Source: JASLDZ01 sp964242895
GTDB taxonomy: Bacteria; Pseudomonadota; Alphaproteobacteria; Caulobacterales; Caulobacteraceae
Assembly (NCBI GenBank): GCA_964242895.1
Contig: CAXTBN010000008.1
Span: forward strand, 1-64,000
Reading direction: 5' to 3'
DNA: 64,000 bases
Below are positions 8,804-17,391 of this stretch, one piece after another. The notes below the pieces were generated by a model that was not told the DNA's origin, searched no databases, and was given only the letters and a program-made list of their open reading frames with translations. How positions within the stretch are numbered: position 1 is the first letter of the stretch; the number at the start of each line of letters is the position of its first letter. The translations under genes were made by a program, and so were the position numbers.

Positions 8804-10036
8804 TCAGGCCTCGCGCGCAGCGGCCAGGCGGCCGAGTTCGGCCAGCAGCGCGTCGCGGTCGGGAGCGAAGTCGCAGTCCACCCACCAGCGTTCCAGTTCC
8901 CGGCGGATGCGGCCGTGCTCCGGGCCTTGCGGCACGCCGGCGGCGGCGATGTCGGCCCCGCTCAACGGGAAGGAGGGCGCCCGCCAGTCCGCCGCCGCGT
9001 GCACCGCGCACCAGTCGCCGCCCTCGGCCTCGGCCTGGGCGAGCCGAGCGCGGTCGGTGAAGGCCGCGCCGAGCGCGTGGACCGTGCGGCGCAGCGCGGG
9101 CGCGTCCAGTCCGGGGTGCGGGCGCGGCCCGGGGGCGGCCGTGGCGGCGAGACGGTCGCGCACCGCGTTGGACAGGCGCAGGCGGTCCGCCGCGCGGCGG
9201 ACCGCGGCGGGGTCGTCCGGCAGGAGCGCAGCGAGGCGCAGGGCGCCGTCGCCCGGCCGGCCCTCCGCGAGGTCGACCGCCGTCAGCGCCTCCAGCCGGC
9301 CCAGGTCCGCACCCTCCGGCAGCAGCTCGGCCAGGACGCCGCTCTCGGACATGGCGCGCACGGCCGGGCGCGGATCGGCCGCGGCGAGCAGCTTGAGCAG
9401 TTCCTTGGCCACGCGCTCGGCCGAGAGCCGGCGCACGCCCTCGCGCAGCGCGGCGCAGGCGGCGAGGCCGGCGGCGTCGAAGCCCTCGCGGCCGTACCAG
9501 GCGGTGAAGCGGAAGAACCGCAGGATGCGCAGATAGTCCTCGCGGATGCGGGTCCCGGCGTCGCCCACGAACACCACCCGGCCGGCGTGCGCGTCCGCCA
9601 GTCCGCCGCCGGTGGGATCGTGCAGCGCGCCGTCGGCCTCGGCGTAGAGGGCGTTCAGGCGGAAGTCGCGGCGCGCGGCGTCCTCCGCCCAGCTATCGGT
9701 GTAGGCGACGACGGCGCGACGGCCGTCCGTCTCCACGTCGCGGCGGAGCGTGGCGATCTCGTAGGGTCGGCCGCCGCGCACGGCGGTGACCACGCCGTGG
9801 TCGACGCCCGTCGGCACGGCCCGAATCCCCGCGCGCTCCAAGGCGGCGAGCACCTGAGGCGGCGTGAGCGGCGTGGCGAGGTCGATGTCCAGGCTCTCGC
9901 GGCCCAGCAGCGCGTCGCGCACGCAGCCGCCGACGAAGCGCGCCGAGCCCGGGCCGCCCTCCGCCTCCAAGGCCGCGAGCACGTCGCGGGTGGCGGCGAG
10001 CGCCATCCACGGCTGGGGGCGCAGCCGCTCGATCAT
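8804..10036 (-). CDS. cca: CCA tRNA nucleotidyltransferase / poly(A) polymerase family
   Basis: This class II nucleotidyltransferase is expected to build or repair the 3' CCA end of tRNAs. Over 410 residues it shows the signature FVGGCVRDALLG followed by the catalytic DIDLAT pair of aspartates, then the ARRDFRLNALY and RIREDYLRILRFFRF motifs of the neck and body domains. I set the start at the ATG at 10036. That start overlaps the stop of the upstream small secreted protein by four bases (atga), suggesting translational coupling. The frame is open further upstream but carries no family sequence. Confidence 0.93.
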   Translation of the reverse strand: MIERLRPQPWMALAATRDVLAALEAEGGPGSARFVGGCVRDALLGRESLDIDLATPLTPPQVLAALERAGIRAVPTGVDHGVVTAVRGGRPYEIATLRRDVETDGRRAVVAYTDSWAEDAARRDFRLNALYAEADGALHDPTGGGLADAHAGRVVFVGDAGTRIREDYLRILRFFRFTAWYGREGFDAAGLAACAALREGVRRLSAERVAKELLKLLAAADPRPAVRAMSESGVLAELLPEGADLGRLEALTAVDLAEGRPGDGALRLAALLPDDPAAVRRAADRLRLSNAVRDRLAATAAPGPRPHPGLDAPALRRTVHALGAAFTDRARLAQAEAEGGDWCAVHAAADWRAPSFPLSGADIAAAGVPQGPEHGRIRRELERWWVDCDFAPDRDALLAELGRLAAAREA

Positions 10037-10365
10037 CGGCCGGCGGCGTGCGCCCGCGTCGGCGCGCGCCGTCCGGCGAGCACGCGCACGGGCTCGCCGC
10101 GCCGGTCGAAGCGCACCGTCAGGCAGTAGCGCTCGCCGTTCTGCGTGCCGCTCTCGCCACGGCCGTCCGGCCCGACGGCGGCGTCGGCCTCGTCGAGCAG
10201 GTGCTGGGGGCCGCCCTGGCGCGCGAGCTCGATCGCCTCGCGGCCACCCACCATGAGCGAGGCGTTCCCCGCCGTCCCGTCGCGCACGCCGCAGACCGTG
10301 CGCACGGCGGCCGAGGCCGGCGGCGCAGCGGCGACGAGAACGGCGAAGAGGGCGAGCGGGCGCAT
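10033..10365 (-). CDS. Small secreted hypothetical protein
   Basis: The 110-residue product has a signal peptide (MRPLALFAVLVAAAPPASA). The mature part contains two cysteines (TVCGV and ERYCLTV), possibly a disulphide, and ends in a basic tail. The family is not recognised. I prefer the ATG at 10365 to the adjacent GTG at 10368 because a -10-like gctagg element lies 13 bases upstream of the ATG, matching a spacing that recurs across this window. Its stop overlaps the cca start (atga), so the two genes form a unit. Confidence 0.65.
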   Translation of the reverse strand: MRPLALFAVLVAAAPPASAAVRTVCGVRDGTAGNASLMVGGREAIELARQGGPQHLLDEADAAVGPDGRGESGTQNGERYCLTVRFDRRGEPVRVLAGRRAPTRAHAAGR

Positions 10366-10407
10366 CACGGCAGCCTAGCACGTCCGCCGATGCGCTAGAC
10401 TGCGGCC
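10366..10407. promoter_or_regulatory. Divergent promoter with two CTAG -10 elements
   Basis: The 42-base gap between the divergent secreted-protein and FAD-oxidase genes holds two CTAG elements. One is at 10375-10378, read leftward as gctagg. The other is at 10395-10398, read rightward as gctaga. Each C of the CTA lies exactly 13 bases from the A of its ATG, so transcription would begin at or within a few bases of the start codon. Neither gene has a clear Shine-Dalgarno sequence. This fits leaderless or near-leaderless mRNAs, but it is a reading of sequence only. Confidence 0.45.
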
Positions 10408-11814
10408 ATGCCCGCGCTCCCTCCCGCCGCGCTTGACCGCCTCAAGGCCTCCGTCGGCCCGGAGGGCTGGAGCGAAGACCCCGACCGCCTCGCCCCCAAG
10501 CTGACGGAGTGGCGCGGCCGGTGGACGGGGACGACGCCGCTCCTGCTCCTGCCCCGCTCGACCGACGAGGTCGCCGCTGCCGTACGCGTCTGCGCGGCGG
10601 AGGGGATCGCGATCACGCCGCAGGGCGGCAACACCGGGCTGGTCGCCGGGCAGATCCCCCGGGGCGAGGTGCTGCTGTCGCTGGAGCGCATGGCGCGGGT
10701 GCGCGACCTCGACACGGACGACGACGTGCTGATCGTGGAGGCCGGCGCGACGCTGCACGCGGTGCACGAGGCCGCCGCCGCCGCCGACCGCCGCTTCCCG
10801 CTCAACCTCGCCAGCGAGGGCTCGGCGACCGTCGGCGGGCTCGTGTCCACCAACGCGGGCGGCACGGCGGTGCTGCGCTACGGGGCCATGCGCGAGCAGG
10901 TGCTGGGGTTGGAGGCGGTGCTGCCGGACGGCTCGGTGATGCACGGGCTCAAGCGGCTGCGGAAGGACAACACGGGCTACGACCTGCGCGGCCTCTTGAT
11001 CGGGGCGGAGGGCACGCTGGGCGTGGTCACCGCCGCGGCGCTGAAGCTGCGCCCGCGCCTGCCCTCGCGCGCCGTCGCCTTCGTCGGTCTGGAGAGCGCC
11101 GAGGCCGCGCTGCGCCTGCTGGAGCGCGCCAAACGCGACACGGGCGGCGGCGTGGAGGCCTTCGAGCTGATCAACCGCGCCGGCCTGGACCTCGCGCTCA
11201 AGAACCTGCCCGGCGCACGGCCGCCGCTGTCGGGAGCGCATTCCTGGGTCGTGCTGATCGAGCTCGCCGACGCCCAGCCGGGCCGCGCCGAGGCGGCGCT
11301 CGAGCCGCTGCTGGCCGCCGCGCTCGACGCTGGCGAGGTGGTCGACGCCGCCCTCGCGCAGGACGTCACGCAGGCGCGCGCCTTCTGGGCGCTGCGCGAG
11401 GGTCAGTCGGCGGCGCAGAAGCCGGAGGGCGCGGCGTGGAAGCACGACGTATCGGTGCCCGTCTCCGCCGTGCCGCGCTTCCTGGAGCGGGCGGGCGCAG
11501 CGGCGCAGGCGGTCGCGCCCGGCTCGCGCGTGGTCGCCTTCGGCCACGTGGGCGACGGCAACATCCACTATGACGTGCTCCGCCCCGACGGCGGCGGCGA
11601 TGCGGCCCACGACGCCGTGCGCGACCGGGGAGCCGAGGCGGTCCACGACGTGGTCCACGCCCTGGGCGGCTCCATCTCCGCCGAGCACGGCCTGGGTGCG
11701 ATGAAGTCGGCGGAGGCGCTGCGCTACAAGGACCCGGCGCAGGTGGCCGCCATGCGCGCCATCCGCTCCGCCCTCGACCCCGGCCGTATCATGAACCCGC
11801 GCGTGCTGTTCTAG
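10408..11814 (+). CDS. FAD-binding D-2-hydroxyacid dehydrogenase (GlcD/D2HGDH-like)
   Basis: The 468-residue flavoprotein belongs to the PCMH-type FAD oxidases. The N-terminal FAD-binding domain shows ITPQGGNTGLVAGQIP near residue 75 and ASEGSATVGGLVSTNAGG near residue 140. The C-terminal FAD-linked oxidase domain has the metal-binding GHVGDGNIHYDV and ends with GGSISAEHGLG. The whole profile fits D-2-hydroxyglutarate, D-lactate or glycolate dehydrogenases, which pass electrons to a quinone or ETF. The exact substrate is not decidable. It is a single gene, divergent from the secreted-protein/cca pair. Confidence 0.9.
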   Translation: MPALPPAALDRLKASVGPEGWSEDPDRLAPKLTEWRGRWTGTTPLLLLPRSTDEVAAAVRVCAAEGIAITPQGGNTGLVAGQIPRGEVLLSLERMARVRDLDTDDDVLIVEAGATLHAVHEAAAAADRRFPLNLASEGSATVGGLVSTNAGGTAVLRYGAMREQVLGLEAVLPDGSVMHGLKRLRKDNTGYDLRGLLIGAEGTLGVVTAAALKLRPRLPSRAVAFVGLESAEAALRLLERAKRDTGGGVEAFELINRAGLDLALKNLPGARPPLSGAHSWVVLIELADAQPGRAEAALEPLLAAALDAGEVVDAALAQDVTQARAFWALREGQSAAQKPEGAAWKHDVSVPVSAVPRFLERAGAAAQAVAPGSRVVAFGHVGDGNIHYDVLRPDGGGDAAHDAVRDRGAEAVHDVVHALGGSISAEHGLGAMKSAEALRYKDPAQVAAMRAIRSALDPGRIMNPRVLF

Positions 11815-11872
11815 GCGGCTCCGGCGCGCCGGTTGCCGGACGCCGGGCGCGAGCCTAAACGGCGGCCGCCCG

Positions 11873-12643
11873 ATGCTGTTCGTCCTCTCCCCCGCCAAGA
11901 CGCTCGACATGACCCCCGCCCCGCCGGAGGTCGCCCCGACCAAGCCCGCGTTCGGCAAGGAGACGGCGGAGCTGGCCAAGGTGGCCAGGACGCTCAAGGC
12001 GGCCGACCTCAAGGCGCTGATGGGGATCAGCGACGGCTTGGCCGAGCTCAACCGCGCGCGCTTCAAGGCCTTCAAGCTGCGCGGCACCGCCCACGACGTG
12101 CCCGCCGCCCTCGCCTTCGCCGGCGACGTCTACGAGGGCCTGCGGGCCCGCGAGCTGGACGAGAGGGCGCTCGCCTGGGCGCAGGACCACGTGCGCATCC
12201 TGTCCGGCCTCTACGGACTGCTCCGGCCGCTGGACGCGATCCAGCCGTACCGGCTGGAGATGGGGATCAAGCTCGCCAACGCCCGCGCGCCCGACCTCTA
12301 CGGCTTCTGGGGCGAGCTGCCGGCCAAGGCGCTGCGCTCGGCCAGCCGCGGCATGACGGACAAGACGGTCGTGAACCTCGCCAGCCAGGAGTACTGGGGC
12401 GGGGTGGACGTGGCCGCCCTGAAGCTCCCCGTGCTGACCTGCCTGTTCAAGCAGGAGACGGCGACCGGGATCACCCACCCCGGCTTGTACGCCAAGACCG
12501 CCCGGGGGCTGATGGCGCGATGGGCGGTCGACCACCGGGCCAAGCGCGCGGTGGACCTCAAGAACTTCGACGCGCAGGGCTACCGCTTCAACGCGGGACT
12601 TAGCGCGGCGGACGCCTACGTCTTCACCCGTCCCCACCCGTAA
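11873..12643 (+). CDS. yaaA: Peroxide stress protein YaaA (UPF0246/DUF328)
   Basis: The 256-residue product starts with the family signature LFVLSPAKTLDM and keeps the LYGLLRPLDAIQPYRLEMG block and the NLASQEYW motif. In E. coli YaaA limits intracellular iron and oxidative damage during peroxide stress and binds DNA through a helix-hairpin-helix region. Family identity is firm; the role here is inferred. A cctaaa element lies 18 bases before the ATG. It is followed 12 bases later by an SDR gene, so the two may be co-transcribed. Confidence 0.93.
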   Translation: MLFVLSPAKTLDMTPAPPEVAPTKPAFGKETAELAKVARTLKAADLKALMGISDGLAELNRARFKAFKLRGTAHDVPAALAFAGDVYEGLRARELDERALAWAQDHVRILSGLYGLLRPLDAIQPYRLEMGIKLANARAPDLYGFWGELPAKALRSASRGMTDKTVVNLASQEYWGGVDVAALKLPVLTCLFKQETATGITHPGLYAKTARGLMARWAVDHRAKRAVDLKNFDAQGYRFNAGLSAADAYVFTRPHP

Positions 12644-12655
12644 CGGAGCCGCCCC

Positions 12656-13333
12656 ATGCCGACCGTCCTCGTCACCGGCGCCAACCGCGGCCTCGGCCTG
12701 GAGTTTGCCCGCCAGTACCGCGCCGAGGGCTGGGAGGTGATCGCCGGCTGCCGCAAGCCGGACGCAGCGTCCGAGCTCAAGGCGACGGGCGCGCAGGTGC
12801 ACGCCGTCGACGTCTCCGACCAGGGCTCGATCAACGGCTTCAAGGCCGCCGTCGGCGACCGGCCGCTCGACGTGGTGATCGCCAACGCGGGCGTGTACGG
12901 CGGCGACCGTCAGGCCAAGCTGGCCGACATCGACTGGGACGCCTGGCTCCAGACGCTGAACGTCAACACGCTGGGTCCGGTGCGCATCGCCGCCGCCTTC
13001 ACGGAGAACCTCAAGGCGGCGCGTGGCAAGCTGGTGGCGATCACCAGCCAGCTCGGCTCGGTGGCGGAGAACGCGTCGGGTGGCCTCCTGGCCTACCGTT
13101 CGTCCAAGTCCGGCCTGAACGGCGCGTTCAGGAGCGTCGCGCTGGAGCTCAAGCCAGCGGGTGTCACCGCGATCGTCATGCACCCCGGCTGGGTGCAGAC
13201 CGACATGGGCGGCAAGAACGCGCCCACCACGCCCGAGCAGTCCATCACCGGCATGCGCCAGGTGATCGACGCCCTGACGCCGGAGGACGCGGGCACGTTC
13301 CGCGCCTTCGACGGCCGCACCCTGCCCTGGTGA
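12656..13333 (+). CDS. SDR family oxidoreductase, C-factor-like
   Basis: A short SDR of 225 residues of the C-factor/sniffer-like type. The cofactor motif is TGANRGLG at residues 7-14, the structural motif is IANAGVYG, and the active site is YRSSKSGLN with the serine in ITSQLGS. It has the MHPGWVQTDMGG segment and lacks the usual C-terminal VDGG. Acggag precedes the ATG. Its stop codon overlaps a GTG of the next gene, so yaaA, this gene and the 3-hydroxybutyrate dehydrogenase gene may be one transcript. Confidence 0.88.
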   Translation: MPTVLVTGANRGLGLEFARQYRAEGWEVIAGCRKPDAASELKATGAQVHAVDVSDQGSINGFKAAVGDRPLDVVIANAGVYGGDRQAKLADIDWDAWLQTLNVNTLGPVRIAAAFTENLKAARGKLVAITSQLGSVAENASGGLLAYRSSKSGLNGAFRSVALELKPAGVTAIVMHPGWVQTDMGGKNAPTTPEQSITGMRQVIDALTPEDAGTFRAFDGRTLPW

Positions 13334-14160
13334 GCGAACCCATGCCCCTCGCCCTCCCCGACCTGCGCGGCCGCGCCGCGGTCGTCACCGGCTCGACCTC
13401 CGGCATCGGCGCTGCGCTGGCCGGCTACCTCGCCGCGGCCGGCTGCGACGTGATGCTGAACGGCCTCGGCGATCCGGCGGTCATTGAGGCGCAGCGCGCC
13501 GCGCTGGAGACCGAACACGATGTGCGCGTGCTCCACCACCCGTCGAACATGCTGAAGCCGGACGAGATCGCCGACCTGATCGCCAAGACCCAGGAGGCGT
13601 TCGGCCGTCTCGACATCCTCGTCAACAACGCCGGCGTGCAGCACGTGGCCAAGATTGAGGAGTTCCCGCCCGAGCAGTACGCGCGGATTATCGACGTCAA
13701 CCTGAACAGCGTGTTCCACACCGTCCACCACGCCTCCAGGATCATGCTGGAGGCCGGCCGCGGGCGGATCGTGAACATCGCCTCCGCCCACGGCCTGGTC
13801 GCCTCGCCGTTCAAGTCGGCCTACTGCGCGTCCAAGTTCGGCGTGGTCGGCTTCACCAAGTCCGTCGCGCTGGAGTTCGCCGAGGCGACCGCCGCCTCGG
13901 GCGCGGACATAACCTGCAACGCCATCTGCCCCGGCTATGTGAAGACGCCGCTGGTGGAGGGCCAGATCGGCGACCAGGCCCGCTCGCGCGGGATCAGCGA
14001 GGACGCGGTGGTGCGCGACGTGATCCTCGCCACGCATCCGAACAAGCGCTTCGTCGCGTATGAAGATTTGGCCGGCATGCTGCTGTACCTCGTCTCGGAC
14101 GCGGGGCGCTCGGTGAACGGGGCGGCCCTGTCCGTCGACGGCGGCTGGACCGCGCGCTAG
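13330..14160 (+). CDS. bdhA: 3-hydroxybutyrate dehydrogenase
   Basis: This SDR interconverts D-3-hydroxybutyrate and acetoacetate with NAD, a step in polyhydroxybutyrate and ketone-body use. The family signatures are NNAGVQHVAKIEEFPPEQ, SAHGLVASPFKSAYCASK (catalytic Tyr and Lys) and CPGYVKTPLVEGQI, which together separate it from generic SDRs. At 276 residues it is slightly longer than the usual 260. The GTG at 13330 overlaps the previous stop (gtga). An ATG at 13342, with ggtgag eight bases upstream, is an equally plausible start and would remove only four residues. Confidence 0.9.
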   Translation: MSEPMPLALPDLRGRAAVVTGSTSGIGAALAGYLAAAGCDVMLNGLGDPAVIEAQRAALETEHDVRVLHHPSNMLKPDEIADLIAKTQEAFGRLDILVNNAGVQHVAKIEEFPPEQYARIIDVNLNSVFHTVHHASRIMLEAGRGRIVNIASAHGLVASPFKSAYCASKFGVVGFTKSVALEFAEATAASGADITCNAICPGYVKTPLVEGQIGDQARSRGISEDAVVRDVILATHPNKRFVAYEDLAGMLLYLVSDAGRSVNGAALSVDGGWTAR

Positions 14161-14192
14161 GCTCACATGTCCGGGGCGGAACGATAAAACCC

Positions 14193-14621
14193 ATGATCGA
14201 CGAACTCATCGCGCGCGCGAGCACGGCCACCGGGCTGAGCGCCGACCAGGCGCGCGCCGGGCTCGCGGCCGCCCTGAGCCTGATCAACAAGCACGGCGAC
14301 GCCGCCAAGACGGGCGAGCTGTTCAACGCCGTCCCCGGGTCGGAAGGCCTAGCGCACGAGGGCGACGCCATGACCGCGCAGAAGTCCGGCGGCCTGCTGG
14401 GCGGCCTGATGCGCGGGGCGGGCGGCGCTTCCGGCGCAGCGATGAGCGACGCCATGGCGGTCGGCCAGAAGCTCGCCAAGCAGGGCGTCACGCTCGCCGA
14501 CATGCAGAACATCCTGCCCGTGGCCATGGAGTTCGTGCGCGAGAAGACCGGCCGCGACCTGCTGCAGGACGTGCTGCACTCCATCCCCGGCATCGGCGGC
14601 ATGCTGACCGCGGGCGGCTGA
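14193..14621 (+). CDS. Conserved hypothetical protein, DUF2780-like
   Basis: The 142-residue soluble protein has a helical N-terminus (IDELIARASTATGLSADQAR), a glycine-rich middle (SGGLLGGLMRGAGGASG, residues about 65-82) and a helical C-terminus ending in IPGIGGMLTAGG. The pattern of an N-terminal helix with QA, then an IPG-like segment, recalls the DUF2780/VcgC family. I hold that assignment weakly. No catalytic motif is visible. It stands alone, 32 bases after the 3-hydroxybutyrate dehydrogenase gene. Confidence 0.7.
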   Translation: MIDELIARASTATGLSADQARAGLAAALSLINKHGDAAKTGELFNAVPGSEGLAHEGDAMTAQKSGGLLGGLMRGAGGASGAAMSDAMAVGQKLAKQGVTLADMQNILPVAMEFVREKTGRDLLQDVLHSIPGIGGMLTAGG

Positions 14622-14709
14622 GCGCAGCCGCGCTTGCCCTCGGCGGACCGGCCCCTAGAGTGCCGGCCGCACAACTGATCAACGACAAGTCACAGGGAAG
14701 ACACCTCTT

Positions 14710-15900
14710 ATGGCCGACGCCGTCATCGTCTCCTACGCCCGCACCGGCCTCGCCAAGAGCATCCGCGGCGGCTTCAACGCCACCCACGGCGCGAGCATGG
14801 GCGGCCACGCCATCCAGCACGCCATGGAACGCGCCAAGGTCGACCCCAAGGAGGTCGAGGAGGTGGTCATGGGCAGCGGCAACCCCGAGGGCGCGACCGG
14901 CGGCAACATCGGCCGCCTCGCCGCCATGCGCGCGGGCTGCCCGGTCACCACCTCGGGCTCGACGGTGAACCGCTTCTGCTCGTCGGGGCTGAACGCCATC
15001 GCCGTGGCCGCCAACTACGTGCGCAACGAGGGGGCCAAGGTGGCCGTGGGCGCGGGCGTGGAGAGCATTTCGCTCGTCCAGTTCGGCGGGCACATGAACA
15101 CCTACATGTACACCGAAGAGACGCTGATGAACGAGCATCCCGCCCTGTGGATGCCGATGATCGACACCGCCGACAACGTCGCCCAGCGCTACGGCCTCTC
15201 CCGCGAATACCAGGACGAGTACGCGCTGCGCTCGCAGCAGCGCATCGCGGCCGCGCAGACCAACGGCGTCTTCAAGGACGAGATCGTGCCCATGAAGACC
15301 AAGATGAAGGTGGTGAACAAGGAGACCAAGGAGGAATCCATGGTCGACGTCACCGTCGACAAGGACGAGTGCAACCGTCCCCAGACCACGATCGACGACC
15401 TTTCCAAGTTGAAGACTGTACGCGAGGGCGAGGGCAAGTTCGTCACCGCCGGCAACGCCAGCCAGCTGTCGGACGGGGCCGCCGCCGTGGTGGTGATGGA
15501 TTCCAAGGAGGCCGAGCGCCGAGGGCTCGAGCCGCTGGGGATCTTCAAGGGCTTCGCCGTCGCCGGCTGCGAGCCCGACGAAATGGGCATCGGCCCCGTG
15601 TTCGCCGTCCCGCGCCTCTTGGAGCGCCACGGCCTGAAGGTGGACGACATCGACCTGTGGGAGCTGAACGAGGCCTTCGCCAGCCAGTGCCTCTACAGCC
15701 GCGACAAGCTCGGCATCGACCCGGAGAAGTACAACGTCAACGGCGGCTCCATCGCCATCGGCCACCCCTACGGCATGACCGGCGCGCGCTGCACCGGCCA
15801 CGTGCTGATGGAGGGCCGCCGCCGCGGGGCGAAGCACGCGGTGGTGACCATGTGCGTGGGCGGCGGCATGGGCGCCGCGGGGCTGTTCGAGGTCCTCTGA
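14710..15900 (+). CDS. Acetyl-CoA C-acyltransferase (thiolase)
   Basis: The 396-residue thiolase has the nucleophilic Cys90 in STVNRFCSSGL, the conserved NEAFASQ block, the catalytic His in AIGHPYGMTGAR and the second active-site Cys in MCVGGGMGAAG. Such enzymes cleave 3-oxoacyl-CoA in beta-oxidation or condense acetyl-CoA. With the 3-hydroxybutyrate dehydrogenase upstream it may feed ketone-body or PHB metabolism, but it is not in the main fatty-acid operon. A caggga ribosome site precedes the ATG, and a ctagag element lies further upstream at 14655. Confidence 0.93.
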   Translation: MADAVIVSYARTGLAKSIRGGFNATHGASMGGHAIQHAMERAKVDPKEVEEVVMGSGNPEGATGGNIGRLAAMRAGCPVTTSGSTVNRFCSSGLNAIAVAANYVRNEGAKVAVGAGVESISLVQFGGHMNTYMYTEETLMNEHPALWMPMIDTADNVAQRYGLSREYQDEYALRSQQRIAAAQTNGVFKDEIVPMKTKMKVVNKETKEESMVDVTVDKDECNRPQTTIDDLSKLKTVREGEGKFVTAGNASQLSDGAAAVVVMDSKEAERRGLEPLGIFKGFAVAGCEPDEMGIGPVFAVPRLLERHGLKVDDIDLWELNEAFASQCLYSRDKLGIDPEKYNVNGGSIAIGHPYGMTGARCTGHVLMEGRRRGAKHAVVTMCVGGGMGAAGLFEVL

Positions 15901-15908
15901 GGCGCGAA

Positions 15909-15934
15909 CGCCCTCCGGCCCGGGCCGGAGGGCG
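15909..15934. terminator. Bidirectional hairpin between convergent genes
   Basis: A perfect palindrome with 13-base arms (cgccctccggccc and its complement) lies between the stop of the thiolase gene and the stop of the UrcA-like gene. Because the genes converge, one hairpin could end both transcripts. There is no T-run on either side, so intrinsic termination is plausible rather than certain. Confidence 0.6.
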
Positions 15935-15940
15935 CCGTCG

Positions 15941-16246
15941 TCAGCGGCTGGCGACCTGCGTCAGGGCCGGCGCGGAGCGGGCCGTGCGGGCCAGCTTCGC
16001 CCGATGCAGGGCCGCGTTGTAGGTGGCGCTGACGCAGACCTCGTCACGCCCGTTCATGAAGCGCGGGTCGGTGCGGCACACCGCCTCCGCGGCGCGCGCG
16101 AGTTCGGCGCGGATGGCGGGCATCGGCTTGCCGTCGATGTCGACGACCACCCTGTCCACCAGAGTTTCGGATCGAGATGTCTGAGCATGGGCCGCGCCGG
16201 AAGCGGTCAGCAGGACGGCGGCGGCGAGAGCGACGTGGAAGGTCAT
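15941..16246 (-). CDS. UrcA family secreted protein
   Basis: The 101-residue protein has a Sec signal peptide (MTFHVALAAAVLLTASGAAHA). The mature part has the UrcA-like layout: a beta-strand start (RVVVDIDG), a helix ending AVCRTDP, and a second cysteine in EVCVSATYNAAL; the two cysteines probably pair in the periplasm. UrcA proteins are small envelope proteins common in Caulobacterales and sphingomonads, with unknown function. It starts at an ATG at 16246 with aaggga upstream and has its own promoter region toward 16400. Confidence 0.7.
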   Translation of the reverse strand: MTFHVALAAAVLLTASGAAHAQTSRSETLVDRVVVDIDGKPMPAIRAELARAAEAVCRTDPRFMNGRDEVCVSATYNAALHRAKLARTARSAPALTQVASR

Positions 16247-16416
16247 GGCTGGAGTTCCCTTGGTTAGTGGAAAACTCCTCCCCTATGCCTCTGACGGGCA
16301 GTGACGCTGAGGGTTGTGCTTCGAGAAGCGCACGTCAAGCGGAGATGTCGCGTCCAGATCATTTAGACATTATGACCAGATATGAAAAAGTGGCCTGACG
16401 TGACTTGCAGTTTATT

Positions 16417-16449
16417 TCCACGTTTCTGACGTGGACGCGCAACGCGCGT
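16417..16449. other. Tandem inverted repeats downstream of lpxC
   Basis: Two short perfect inverted repeats sit between the lpxC stop and the UrcA gene. The first is tccacgt/acgtgga at 16417-16435 with a 5-base loop. The second is acgcgc/gcgcgt at 16435-16449 with a 3-base loop. They lie in a locally AT-richer stretch (16247-16455, 209 bases, otherwise without a gene). They may terminate lpxC transcription or be an operator, but there is no T-run. Confidence 0.35.
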
Positions 16450-16455
16450 TCCATG

Positions 16456-17340
16456 TCAGTCGAGGGAGACGCGCTCCCACGCGGCCGGCGTCGCCATCAG
16501 CTCGGCGACCAGCGCGTGGTTGAGCTCGTGGCCGATGTCGCGGCCCGACAGCCGCCCCAGCACGGGCGCGCCCACGAGGGACAGGTCGCCGACGAGGTCC
16601 AGCAGGCGGTGGCGGACGAACTCGTCGGGAAAGCGCATCCCGCCGATCACCCGGCCGCCCACCACCGCCGCCACCGTCCGCGGCGTGGCCCCGCGCAGCA
16701 GCGGCCGGCCCGTGACGTGGCTCCACATCTTGGCCGGCAGCGCCCACTTCACCCGCCCGAAGCTGCGCGCCGGCGCCAGCTCCCGCACGTAGCTCTCCGG
16801 CGTCACAACGCCCGCCCAGCGCATCTCCGGGAAGTGCGAGAGCTTGAGCGCGCCCTCGATCTCCAGCCGCCCGGCCGGCTCGATCCGCAGCCGCCGCGCG
16901 CCGTCGGCGACCTCCACGGGCGCGAGCACGCGCAGGTAGGTGCGCGGCGCCCCCGCCCGCTCCACCCGCCCCGCCCCGGCGATCGCCGCGCACCAGGGCG
17001 CGGCCGAACCGTCGAGGATCGGCAGCTCCTCCGAGTCGAGCTCCACGCGCGCGTCGTCCACCTCGAACGCAGAGAGCGCGGATAGCAGGTGCTCGACCGT
17101 GCGGACCAGCGATACGCCGTCGTCACAGCGCAGCGCCGTGCACAGCGGCTGCGTCACGCGCCGGCGCCAGTCCGCGGGCGCACGCACGCCGCTGCGGTCG
17201 GTGCGTACGAACGTCACGCCGTGACCCGACGGCGCAGGCGAGACCGTCGCGGTGGCGCGCGCGCCAGTGTGCAGCCCCCGTCCGGTGAGCACGAAGGGCC
17301 GCGCCAGGGTCGCGCGCAGGCGGGAGAGCGGAGCCGTCAC
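16456..17340 (-). CDS. lpxC: Divergent LpxC-like UDP-3-O-acyl-GlcNAc deacetylase
   Basis: LpxC is the zinc deacetylase that commits UDP-acyl-GlcNAc to lipid A. The 294-residue product keeps the zinc ligands His84 (TVEHLLSAL), His244 and Asp248 (EFVRHRLLD), the base Glu83, the DGSAAPW loop and His271 in GHELN. Two otherwise conserved residues differ: E. coli Lys239 corresponds to Arg245, and Thr191 to Ser193. The usual segment between ARTFG and DEFVRH is also rewritten. Start: the GTG at 17340 has agagggg just upstream; the longer frame would begin with TTG. It lies alone, away from ftsZ, and diverges from the methyltransferase gene. It may be a paralogue rather than the housekeeping enzyme. 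Confidence 0.85.
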   Translation of the reverse strand: MTAPLSRLRATLARPFVLTGRGLHTGARATATVSPAPSGHGVTFVRTDRSGVRAPADWRRRVTQPLCTALRCDDGVSLVRTVEHLLSALSAFEVDDARVELDSEELPILDGSAAPWCAAIAGAGRVERAGAPRTYLRVLAPVEVADGARRLRIEPAGRLEIEGALKLSHFPEMRWAGVVTPESYVRELAPARSFGRVKWALPAKMWSHVTGRPLLRGATPRTVAAVVGGRVIGGMRFPDEFVRHRLLDLVGDLSLVGAPVLGRLSGRDIGHELNHALVAELMATPAAWERVSLD

Positions 17341-17391
17341 GCCCCCTCTTAGCTCGCAGACGCCCGCCAAATCACTCTAGCCTCGGCGGCG

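Noticed and set aside
16417..16435. The tccacgt/acgtgga repeat considered as a second parS site
   Set aside because: The half sites are separated by five bases (ttctg) and lack the contiguous CACGTG centre that ParB needs.
17341..17370. The TTG start giving a 304-residue LpxC
   Set aside because: The GTG at 17340 has a good agagggg site and the extra ten residues are not family sequence.
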